NCBI GenBank assembly: GCA_947176455.1
Contig: CAMWQQ010000046.1
Location: 1-9,767, forward strand
Length of the DNA stretch: 9,767 bases
Source of the DNA: an uncultured Odoribacter sp.
GTDB lineage: Bacteria; Bacteroidota; Bacteroidia; Bacteroidales; Marinifilaceae
Direction of reading: 5' to 3'
The first letter of the stretch is position 1. Every line of letters begins with the position of its first letter. Positions 1-6,249 of the stretch are shown in pieces. The translations under genes were made by a program, and so were the position numbers. The notes below the pieces were generated by a model that saw only the letters and a program-made list of their open reading frames with translations, made no database searches and was not told the DNA's origin.

Positions 1-950
1 TCCGGCTGTTCGCCCGGTTCGTTTTGCATCAGGTCATAGACCAGCCTTTTCAGGTCGGTCATGTCTTTTTTCATGTCGAAAAGAATTTTGTACAGGATTT
101 CCCTTTCCGATGCGAAACTGGCGTCTCCGCTGTCGTGGGGCGAGGTCAGCATGGGTAGCATCGGGTCGTTCTCCGGGAGGTATTTCCGGAGCGTATCGCC
201 GTCCACAACCCTTTCCTGCTCGATGACGGAGATCTGTTCCGTGATGTTTTTCAGCTGGCGGATGTTGCCGGGCCACCGGAAGGCTTGCAGCACCTGCACG
301 GCGTCTTCGGACAGCCGTATGGCGGGCATCCGGTACTTCTCGGCGAAGTCGACGGCAAATTTCCGGAACAACAGGGGTATGTCCTCCGGACGTTCCCGCA
401 ACGGGGGTATGGTGACGGGAATCGTGTTCAGGCGGTAATACAGGTCCTCTCTGAACTTGCCGTTTTTCACGGCATACGGGATGTCCATATTGGTGGCGGC
501 AATCACGCGCACGTTGGTCTTTTGCACTTTTGAGGAACCGACCCGGATGAACTCGCCCGTTTCCAAAATCCGCAATAGCCGGGCTTGCGTGGGCAGGGGC
601 AGTTCCCCCACTTCGTCCAAGAAAATGGTACCGCCGTCCGTCACTTCAAAATAGCCTTTGCGGTCGGATACGGCTCCGGTGAACGCGCCTTTCTCGTGCC
701 CGAAAAGCTCCGAGTCAATCGTTCCTTCCGGAATCGCGCCGCAGTTCACAGCGATATACGGGGCGTGTTTACGCACGCTGTAAGCGTGGATGATGCGGGG
801 GAATATTTCCTTGCCGACCCCGCTTTCGCCCGTAATCAGCACCGACAGGTCGGTGGGAGCGACTTGCGTGGCGATGTCGATGGCGCGGTTCAGTCCGGCG
901 TTGTTCCCTATGATTTCAAATCGTTGTTTGATGGCTTGTATGTCTTCCAT
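1..950 (-). CDS. Sigma-54-dependent AAA+ transcriptional activator (5' part; gene continues past the left edge)
   Basis: The minus-strand frame from the ATG at 948-950 is open to the window edge for 316 codons. It encodes a bacterial enhancer-binding protein, which uses ATP hydrolysis to remodel RpoN-RNA polymerase at -24/-12 promoters. Visible motifs are Walker A GESGVGKE (residues 41-48), the sigma-54 contact loop GAFTGA (88-93), Walker B GGTIFLDEVGEL (106-117, with D112/E113), the arginine-finger stretch REDLYYRLN (167-175) and the sensor II motif WPGNIRQLKN (226-235). The AAA+ domain starts almost at the N-terminus, so there is no receiver, GAF or PAS domain to receive a signal. Control must come from another protein, from its amount, or from the C-terminus. 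The expected Fis-type HTH lies beyond the edge. Residues 280-316 look helical and charged. The frame stays open upstream of 950, but this ATG gives the usual family N-terminus. G+C is clearly higher than in the genes to the right. The family call is secure; its target genes are unknown. Confidence 0.95.
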   Translation of the reverse strand, partial: MEDIQAIKQRFEIIGNNAGLNRAIDIATQVAPTDLSVLITGESGVGKEIFPRIIHAYSVRKHAPYIAVNCGAIPEGTIDSELFGHEKGAFTGAVSDRKGYFEVTDGGTIFLDEVGELPLPTQARLLRILETGEFIRVGSSKVQKTNVRVIAATNMDIPYAVKNGKFREDLYYRLNTIPVTIPPLRERPEDIPLLFRKFAVDFAEKYRMPAIRLSEDAVQVLQAFRWPGNIRQLKNITEQISVIEQERVVDGDTLRKYLPENDPMLPMLTSPHDSGDASFASEREILYKILFDMKKDMTDLKRLVYDLMQNEPGEQP

Positions 951-1006
951 AAGTACCTGATGTTGAAATTCTTTCTTTTGCTTCAAGCAAAGGATACTCG
1001 TCCTGG

Positions 1007-1037
1007 CAAAATTATATAAAAACCTCGAATCTTGAAA
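1007..1037 (-). promoter_or_regulatory. Candidate Bacteroidota housekeeping promoter for the sigma-54 activator gene
   Basis: On the minus strand, 1014-1007 reads TAATTTTG, a full match to the Bacteroides -7 consensus TAnnTTTG. Nineteen bases upstream, 1037-1034 reads TTTC, three of four bases of the -33 box TTTG. The predicted start near position 1000 gives a leader of about 50 nt before the ATG at 950. Position and spacing fit, but AT-rich intergenic DNA produces such matches by chance. Confidence 0.45.
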
Positions 1038-1049
1038 ATATGGACGTGT

Positions 1050-1081
1050 TTTACAAATCTGCGGGAATTTCTCTATATTTG
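1050..1081 (+). promoter_or_regulatory. Candidate promoter for the ECF sigma factor gene
   Basis: TATATTTG at 1074-1081 matches the Bacteroides -7 consensus TAnnTTTG exactly. The -33 partner is weak: TTTA at 1050-1053, with a 20-base spacer. Transcription would begin near 1088, about 12 bases before the ATG at 1100. This favours 1100 over an in-frame ATG at 1040, which would lie upstream of the promoter. The sequence GAAAGAGG (1091-1098) just before the ATG may serve as a closely spaced ribosome-binding site. Confidence 0.5.
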
Positions 1082-1099
1082 CCACACAACGAAAGAGGC

Positions 1100-1672
1100 A
1101 TGTTTGACAACGAACAATTTATCGTAGAATTGAACAAAAAGAGGGAGACGGCTTGGTTGCGGTTGTATGAAGAGTTTTATCCGGCATTGTGTGCTTATGC
1201 GGCGAAATTGACCCATGAGAATGCCGGGGTGGAGGATATTGTTCAGGATTGTCTTATCGGCTTGTGGGATTCTTCGTTGCATTTTCCGAACGTCAGGGCT
1301 TTGGCGGCATGGCTTTATAAAGCGGTGTACAGCCGGGCGCTGAATTTGATACGTGACCGGGAGAATGCCCGTCGTTTGTTGGGGAATTATGCGTCGGAAT
1401 TTTCCTGTTCCGAGGAAATGGCGATTGAGCTTGCCATTGAAGAAAGTGCCATTGCCAAACTGCGATTGGCGCTTGCCGAGTTGCCCGAGCAACAGAGGAA
1501 CATTATGCACCTGAGCCTTGAGAAATATAAGGTAAAGGAAATCGCCCAAATGCTGGACATCTCTGAAAATACGGTAAAAATGCAGAAGAAGCGGGCTTAT
1601 GCTGCTGTTCGCGAGCGTTTGGGAGAAATCTGGGGAGTCCTGGCGGTTACGCTTTTTTCCGATTTTTTTTAA
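1100..1672 (+). CDS. ECF RNA polymerase sigma factor, FecI-like (Bacteroidota sigma-70 family)
   Basis: This 190-residue protein is the size of an ECF sigma factor. It would recruit core RNA polymerase to the promoters of its own locus once its anti-sigma factor lets go. Region 2 spans about residues 22-88, with the core-binding/-10 stretch around GVEDIVQDCLIGLWDS (43-58). Region 4 spans about 115-172, beginning ELPEQQRNIM and including the helix-turn-helix VKEIAQMLDISENTVKMQKK (145-164). There is no region 1 or 3, as is normal for this class. The C-terminus ends in a hydrophobic tail (about 178-190). ATG 1100 is chosen over ATG 1040 because homology-like sequence starts there and the candidate -7 box lies between the two. 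The FecR-type anti-sigma gene follows 58 bp downstream. The reading frame ends in a run of eight T just before TAA. Confidence 0.93.
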   Translation: MFDNEQFIVELNKKRETAWLRLYEEFYPALCAYAAKLTHENAGVEDIVQDCLIGLWDSSLHFPNVRALAAWLYKAVYSRALNLIRDRENARRLLGNYASEFSCSEEMAIELAIEESAIAKLRLALAELPEQQRNIMHLSLEKYKVKEIAQMLDISENTVKMQKKRAYAAVRERLGEIWGVLAVTLFSDFF

Positions 1673-1685
1673 ATAATTCTTATTC

Positions 1686-1716
1686 TTTGTCACCCGTTTT
1701 CCGTTCCATGTGTTTG
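1686..1716 (+). promoter_or_regulatory. Candidate separate promoter for fecR between the sigma and anti-sigma genes
   Basis: TTTG at 1686-1689 matches the Bacteroides -33 box exactly. After a 19-base spacer, 1709-1716 reads TGTGTTTG, which matches the -7 consensus TAnnTTTG at five of six fixed bases. The implied start near 1722 would give a leader of under 10 nt for the fecR ATG at 1731. The -7 box lies in the left arm of the inverted repeat at 1706-1734, so a protein bound to that repeat could block the promoter. This is inferred from pattern only. Confidence 0.35.
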
Positions 1717-1734
1717 TATAATAAAAACACATGG
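1706..1734. repeat. Perfect 10-bp inverted repeat containing the fecR start codon
   Basis: The left arm CCATGTGTTT (1706-1715) and right arm AAACACATGG (1725-1734) are exact reverse complements around a 9-base AT-rich loop (1716-1724). The fecR ATG (1731-1733) lies in the right arm. In a long transcript reading through from the sigma gene this would fold into a hairpin hiding the start codon. As DNA it is a plausible operator overlapping the candidate fecR -7 box. It is not a classical terminator, since no T-run follows. Confidence 0.7.
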
Positions 1735-2819
1735 GGACGTGGAATGACATATATGACTCTTCTGACGAAATACTGAGACGGCTCTGGGAAAAAGAGCCGG
1801 TTGCCGGGTTTGACGATTCAGAAATCCTGAATGAACGTTTGGAGCAACAATTCCGGTATGATTCTTTATCAGCTTATCAAAAATTAAGGAAGCACAGACA
1901 TCGGCGTTTGATGCGCTGGTATGGCATTGCGGCGAGTGTCGTGTTGTTGTTGGGCTTGGGGTGGCAATGGATCTACCGGGAGAGTGGCGAGGAGTTGAGG
2001 CTGGAGACGATTTGTCCCGGCAACAAGAAGGCGATTTTGACGCTGGCAGACGGTTCTGTGTGGCATATCGGAGATTCGACGATGAGTATCTCCGCCGAGC
2101 GCGAAGAGATTTTAGTTGATTCGGCGGGATTGTCTCTTCGCTCTTCCGGAACAACAGATGCGTGCGTAGATGAAACTTATCATCTTTTAACCATTCCCCG
2201 GGGCGGGGAGTTTGCCATGACCTTGTCGGACGGTAGCCGGGTGTGGTTGAATTCCGAGTCGGAACTTCGTTTCCCGTTGCAGTTTACGGCGAATCAGCGA
2301 AAAGTGATTTTAACGGGAGAGGCTTATTTTGAAGTGGAGAAAGATGCGACTCGTCCTTTTATTGTGGAAACGAATGATTCGAGGGTCGAGGTGCTGGGCA
2401 CCAGTTTCAATGTCCGTTCTTATCCGGATGAGGGCAGGGTGGTGACCACCTTGGTCGAGGGAGGTGTGTGTTTCGGCAATGCGGAGGCTCGGATTACGTT
2501 GAAGCCGGGGGAGCAGGGTGTGCTTGACGAAAGCGGACGGCTTCGGAAACAGGAGGTGGAATTGTCTCCCTATGTCGCTTGGCGGGAGGGGCGTTTTATT
2601 TTTCGCAAGCAGCGTTTGGAGGACATCATGTCCACGGTAGGACGCTGGTATAACGTGGAAGTGCGGTTTGAAGACGAAGTGTCGAAGGAAATCACTTTTT
2701 CCGGAGGGATGATGCGATATGAAGGGTTCGAGGTATTGGTGAAGATGTTGGAAACGATAGGAAGCGTGAAGTGCGATGTGAAAGGGAACGTGGTGGTGAT
2801 TGCTAAAGTGAATAAATAG
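1731..2819 (+). CDS. FecR-type anti-sigma factor / trans-membrane sigma regulator with DUF4974-like C-terminus
   Basis: This inner-membrane protein of 362 residues would hold the ECF sigma factor until a signal arrives from the outer-membrane transporter. The cytoplasmic N-terminus (about 1-60) is the expected sigma-binding part, ending in a basic stretch KLRKHRHRRL. A single membrane segment lies at about 62-82 (YGIAASVVLLLGLGW). The periplasmic part holds a FecR domain (about 154-248) with the typical runs FAMTLSDGSRVWLNSESELR, GEAYFEVEKD and VLGTSFNVRSYPDEG. A DUF4974-like region (about 290-358, from FRKQRLEDIMSTVGRWYNVE) follows and is the likely partner of the SusC STN domain. Length and domain order are normal. 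The start is the first ATG of the frame and gives a complete anti-sigma region, yet it sits inside an inverted repeat with no evident Shine-Dalgarno site. A hairpin begins one base after the stop. Confidence 0.95.
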   Translation: MGTWNDIYDSSDEILRRLWEKEPVAGFDDSEILNERLEQQFRYDSLSAYQKLRKHRHRRLMRWYGIAASVVLLLGLGWQWIYRESGEELRLETICPGNKKAILTLADGSVWHIGDSTMSISAEREEILVDSAGLSLRSSGTTDACVDETYHLLTIPRGGEFAMTLSDGSRVWLNSESELRFPLQFTANQRKVILTGEAYFEVEKDATRPFIVETNDSRVEVLGTSFNVRSYPDEGRVVTTLVEGGVCFGNAEARITLKPGEQGVLDESGRLRKQEVELSPYVAWREGRFIFRKQRLEDIMSTVGRWYNVEVRFEDEVSKEITFSGGMMRYEGFEVLVKMLETIGSVKCDVKGNVVVIAKVNK

Positions 2820-2820
2820 A

Positions 2821-2853
2821 GAAAGACAGGATATTGGCACTATCCCGTCTTTC
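2821..2853 (+). terminator. Imperfect 13-bp hairpin directly after fecR (attenuator or weak terminator candidate)
   Basis: Arms at 2821-2833 (GAAAGACAGGATA) and 2841-2853 (TATCCCGTCTTTC) pair with one A/C mismatch around a 7-base loop. The hairpin starts one base after the fecR stop codon. No T-run follows, so it does not match a standard Rho-independent terminator. It may instead partly terminate, pause, or protect the 3' end of the regulator message, separating low regulator expression from high transporter expression. The structure is clear; the role is inferred. Confidence 0.5.
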
Positions 2854-2855
2854 AA

Positions 2856-2869
2856 CCGGCAGAAGCCGG
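2856..2869 (+). repeat. Short GC-rich stem-loop in the susC leader
   Basis: CCGGC (2856-2860) and GCCGG (2865-2869) pair around the loop AGAA. The stem lies two bases after the larger hairpin, about 27 bases before the susC ATG. It could stack with the first hairpin or shape the untranslated leader. Five base pairs alone could be chance. Confidence 0.35.
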
Positions 2870-2871
2870 CA

Positions 2872-2886
2872 ATGTTTCATTATAAT
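2872..2886 (+). promoter_or_regulatory. Candidate susC upstream element (ATGT-N5-TATAAT), shared with fecR
   Basis: ATGT at 2872-2875 and TATAAT at 2881-2886 are spaced by five bases, ten bases ahead of the susC ATG. The same two words with the same spacing occur at 1708-1722, eight bases ahead of the fecR ATG. CTTT also occurs 19 bases before ATGT at both sites. No good housekeeping promoter (TTTG / TAnnTTTG) is seen in front of susC, as expected if it is read by the ECF sigma factor. This element is a guess at part of that promoter or of a common leader. Confidence 0.25.
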
Positions 2887-2896
2887 TTACAAATTT

Positions 2897-5800
2897 ATGA
2901 AAAAAAACGGAATCCGATGTCTTCTTTTTAGAAGAAGGTGGTTAAAAATGTATTTAACGATGAAATTTTTAGTCTTGTTCTTGTGCGTCTCCTCGTTCCA
3001 GTTGGTGGCGAACGTTTACAGCCAAGCGGTGAAAGTTTCCTTGGATGTGAGCAATGCTTCGCTGGAGCAAGTGATTCGTTTATTGGAAAAGGAATCGGGC
3101 TATCTTTTTATGTATGAAGATGCGCAGGTGGAGCAAGTGAAGGGGTTGGAACTGAAATTCAGGAACGAGGACTTGAACAAGGTATTGGATGAATGCCTGC
3201 AAAATTCCGAGTTGACCTATAAGTTGATGAACCAAACCATTGTCATTTTGCGCAAGGAGCCGGTGAAACAGACCGATGCGCCTGAAAAAACGGTTGTCCG
3301 GGGCGTGGTCAGGGACGAGCAGGGAGCCACTCTGCCCGGCGTATCCATTATGATTAAAGGAACAAACATGGGTGTGGCGACGGATGCAAGTGGAAAGTTT
3401 GTCGTTGAGATTCCGAAAACCGACAAAATCGTGCTTGTCTGCTCATTCATGGGTATGGAGACGAAAGAGGTGACTTGGCGGGGAGAAGAGGAATTGGCAG
3501 TGATGCTGAAGGAGCAGGCGACAGAAATCGAAGAGGCGGTGGTAACCGGTATCTATACTCGTAAGAAAGAGAGCTTTACGGGGTCAGCGACGACCTATTC
3601 GAAGCAAGAATTGAAGATGATAGGTACGTCAAACATCATACAGAGTTTGAAGACGTTGGATCCTGCCATGCTGATGATTGAGAGCAAGGAATGGGGTTCC
3701 GACCCGAACCGGTTGCCGGACATTGAGATTCGCGGAAAGACGAGTGTCATCGGCTTGCAGTCGGAATTTGAATATGACCCGAACCAGCCTTTGTTTATCC
3801 TGGACGGCGTGGAGACGGATTTGCAGACGATTGTCAATTTGAATATCGACCGGGTTGCCAGCGTGACGATATTGAAGGATGCCGCTTCTACGGCGATTTA
3901 CGGTTCAAAGGCCGCCAACGGGGTCATCGTGGTGGAAACGGTGCAGCCGGAGGCAGGCAAATTGCGGCTTTCCTATAACGGGAATTACGGCATACAGTTT
4001 CCAGATTTGACCGATTACAATTTGATGAATGCAAGGGAGAAACTGGAATTTGAACGATTGTCGGGCAAATATACGGATAACAACGGCAGTTTTGCCACTC
4101 AGGTGGCGTTGGACAACAAGTATTACCGTCGCTTGATGGAGGTGGAACGCGGCGTGGATACGTATTGGTTGAGCGAACCTTTGCGGACGGTGTTCAATCA
4201 CAGCCACAACTTGTATATCGACGGCGGAGACAATGCCATGCGCTATGGATTGGGTGTCAGTTACAAGAATAGCGACGGTGTGATGAAAGGGTCGAATCGG
4301 AATATTTTTAGCGGTAACATTGATTTGTCTTATCGTCGGAAAAGTTTGTTGTTTTCCAACAAATTCAGCATGGACGTGACAAACTCGGAACGTGAGCCGG
4401 TCAGTTTTTCTGATTTTGCCTGGGCGAATCCTTACAACCGGAAGACGACGGCAGACGGTGAGATCACGATGTATTTGGAGGGACCGGACCAGCAGACCGA
4501 CGAGTACATCAATCCCTTGTACAAGTTTATGATTAAGAATGCGAACGAGTCGAATACGCTTGCTTTTCGTGACAATTTCAATGCGGAATGGCAGATATTG
4601 AGCTCTTTGCGTTTGCAGGGGCGTTTCGGCGTGAGCAAAAGCGTTTCGAAGACGGAGGCATTCAAGTCACCGAAACATCCTGATTTCCGGGAAACGGAGC
4701 AGTTGAAGCGGGGACAGTTCACGAGCAATACGACGGAGGCGTTTGCTTATAACGGTGACTTGAACCTGACTTTCGGTAAATTGATTGCCAACAAGCATCA
4801 GGTGAATGTTGTGGGCGGTGCATCCATCAACCAGACCAAAAGCAACCGTGACGGGTATTATGCAGTAGGTTTTACGAGCGATTTGCATATCAATCCCGCT
4901 TTTTCAATGGGTTTTACGGACGGACAGAAACCGTCTTTTGCACGGGAAAAGAGCCGTGCCGCCAGTTTCTTCCTGAATGCCAACTATTCGTTTGCCAATC
5001 GGTACTTGATGGATTTCAACCTGCGGTCGGACGGAACGTCCCGTTTCGGTGCCAACAAGCGTTTTTCAACGACCTGGGCGGTCGGACTTGCCTGGAACCT
5101 GCACAATGAGTCGTTTATGAAAGCGTTGGGCGTCTTCGACAATTTCAAAATCAGGGCTTCTGTCGGTAATCCGGGAAACCAGAATTTCGATGCCTATCAG
5201 GCGATGAAAACTTACCGTTACAATGTGACGAATCAGAACGTGTTTGGAACGAGTGCCGTTATCGAGCGGTTTGGTAACAAGAATCTGGACTGGCAGCGGA
5301 CTTTGGACAAGAATATCGGTTTGGACCTGGCGATGTTCAACTCTCGTTTGAAAGTGACGTTGGATTATTATTACAAGGATACGGACCCGTTGTTGGTGAG
5401 CATTGCCATGCCGCCGTCTATCGGAACGAGTAGCATTTATACCAATTTTGGACGACAGATTTCGTCGGGATGGAACGGTACGATATCCGGCACCGTGTTG
5501 CGGAAAAAAGAGATGAGCTGGACAATTAATGCCAATTTCCGGACTTCCCAGTCGGAATATCGGGAAATCGGTGACAAACTGGATTATTTGAATGAGAAAG
5601 GCAGTTCCAGGACTTTATTGCGGTATTATGACGGGGCAAGTCCGGATGACATGTGGGCAGTGCCGTCGTTGGGTATCGACCCGGCTACGGGACGTGAGGT
5701 GTTCCTGAAAAAGGACGGAACGCAGACGTTTATCTATTCCGCAGACGACGAAGTGGTGGTCGGTTCTTCCCGTCCTGACGTGGAAGGGATTGTCGGTACC

Positions 5801-6235
5801 TCGTTTTATTGGAAAGGTTTCTCCGCCTCTTTGAATTTCCGTTACCGGGTGGGAGGTCAAGTGATGGCAACCGCCTTGTATAATAAGGTGGAGAACATTT
5901 CGGATGCGATGGTCTATCGCAATCAGGACAAGCGCGCCTTGTACGACCGTTGGCAGAAGCCGGGCGACCAGGCGAAATTCAAGGGAATCCAGGAGAATGA
6001 TTCTTCAACCCCCATGTCTTCCCGTTTTGTCGTGACGGAGAATACGTTTTCCGGAGAATCGATTTCGCTGGGTTATGAGACGAATGCTTCCTGGTTGAGA
6101 TACATCGGGGCGAACGGGTTGACGTTGAGAGCTTATATGAACGAGATATTCCGGATTTCTTCCTTCAAGGAAGAGCGAGGTATCGAATATCCCTTTGCCC
6201 GAAGCGTGACCTTTTCTTTGAGTTTAAGATTTTAA
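2897..6235 (+). CDS. SusC/RagA-type TonB-dependent outer-membrane transporter with N-terminal STN signalling domain
   Basis: This 1112-residue beta-barrel importer would work with the SusD-like lipoprotein encoded next and draw energy from TonB-ExbBD. Domains in order: a long basic n-region and signal peptide ending near YSQ (about 1-43); an STN domain (about 46-118) of the kind that signals to FecR proteins; a carboxypeptidase-regulatory-like domain (about 134-205, VVRGVVRDEQGATLPGVSIM); a TonB-box-like EIEEAVVTG (210-218); a plug (about 225-350) with LFILDGVE and VTILKDAASTAIYGSKAANG; and a barrel ending in the aromatic terminus SLSLRF. ATG 2897 is preferred because it leaves a complete signal peptide; a TTG at 2834 lies inside a hairpin. 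In-frame ATGs at 2948 and 2960 would shorten the basic n-region. The length is typical of STN-containing SusC proteins. The STN domain links uptake to the sigma/FecR pair upstream. The ligand cannot be read from the sequence. Confidence 0.97.
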   Translation: MKKNGIRCLLFRRRWLKMYLTMKFLVLFLCVSSFQLVANVYSQAVKVSLDVSNASLEQVIRLLEKESGYLFMYEDAQVEQVKGLELKFRNEDLNKVLDECLQNSELTYKLMNQTIVILRKEPVKQTDAPEKTVVRGVVRDEQGATLPGVSIMIKGTNMGVATDASGKFVVEIPKTDKIVLVCSFMGMETKEVTWRGEEELAVMLKEQATEIEEAVVTGIYTRKKESFTGSATTYSKQELKMIGTSNIIQSLKTLDPAMLMIESKEWGSDPNRLPDIEIRGKTSVIGLQSEFEYDPNQPLFILDGVETDLQTIVNLNIDRVASVTILKDAASTAIYGSKAANGVIVVETVQPEAGKLRLSYNGNYGIQFPDLTDYNLMNAREKLEFERLSGKYTDNNGSFATQVALDNKYYRRLMEVERGVDTYWLSEPLRTVFNHSHNLYIDGGDNAMRYGLGVSYKNSDGVMKGSNRNIFSGNIDLSYRRKSLLFSNKFSMDVTNSEREPVSFSDFAWANPYNRKTTADGEITMYLEGPDQQTDEYINPLYKFMIKNANESNTLAFRDNFNAEWQILSSLRLQGRFGVSKSVSKTEAFKSPKHPDFRETEQLKRGQFTSNTTEAFAYNGDLNLTFGKLIANKHQVNVVGGASINQTKSNRDGYYAVGFTSDLHINPAFSMGFTDGQKPSFAREKSRAASFFLNANYSFANRYLMDFNLRSDGTSRFGANKRFSTTWAVGLAWNLHNESFMKALGVFDNFKIRASVGNPGNQNFDAYQAMKTYRYNVTNQNVFGTSAVIERFGNKNLDWQRTLDKNIGLDLAMFNSRLKVTLDYYYKDTDPLLVSIAMPPSIGTSSIYTNFGRQISSGWNGTISGTVLRKKEMSWTINANFRTSQSEYREIGDKLDYLNEKGSSRTLLRYYDGASPDDMWAVPSLGIDPATGREVFLKKDGTQTFIYSADDEVVVGSSRPDVEGIVGTSFYWKGFSASLNFRYRVGGQVMATALYNKVENISDAMVYRNQDKRALYDRWQKPGDQAKFKGIQENDSSTPMSSRFVVTENTFSGESISLGYETNASWLRYIGANGLTLRAYMNEIFRISSFKEERGIEYPFARSVTFSLSLRF

Positions 6236-6239
6236 AATT

Positions 6240-6246
6240 AGGAGGG
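6240..6246 (+). promoter_or_regulatory. Strong Shine-Dalgarno sequence before the susD-like gene
   Basis: AGGAGGG lies between the susC stop and the ATG at 6250, three bases before the start codon. A full anti-SD match is uncommon in Bacteroidota, and no match this complete is seen before the other genes in this window. It may keep translation of the lipoprotein in step with the transporter. Confidence 0.6.
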
Positions 6247-6249
6247 TTT

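Noticed and set aside
585..1019. Plus-strand open frame of 144 codons over the sigma-54 activator.
   Set aside because: It lies antisense to a gene with intact Walker A, GAFTGA and Walker B motifs and shows no protein-like features of its own.
1040..1099. An upstream in-frame ATG at 1040 adding 20 residues to the ECF sigma factor.
   Set aside because: The extra residues do not resemble an ECF N-terminus, and the best -7 box (1074-1081) lies downstream of this ATG.
1706..1734. The inverted repeat before fecR as a Rho-independent terminator for the sigma gene.
   Set aside because: The stem is AT-rich, no T-run follows, and the right arm contains the next start codon.
1073..1750. Long open frame on the minus strand opposite the sigma factor gene (225 codons).
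   Set aside because: It is antisense to a clear ECF gene, has no recognisable domain, and its composition is explained by the codon structure of the sense gene.
2834..2849. TTGGCAC resembling the -24 half of a sigma-54 promoter, tempting because a sigma-54 activator is nearby.
   Set aside because: The -12 half (TTGC) is not present at the required spacing; the position reads CGTC. The sequence is the loop and right arm of the post-fecR hairpin.
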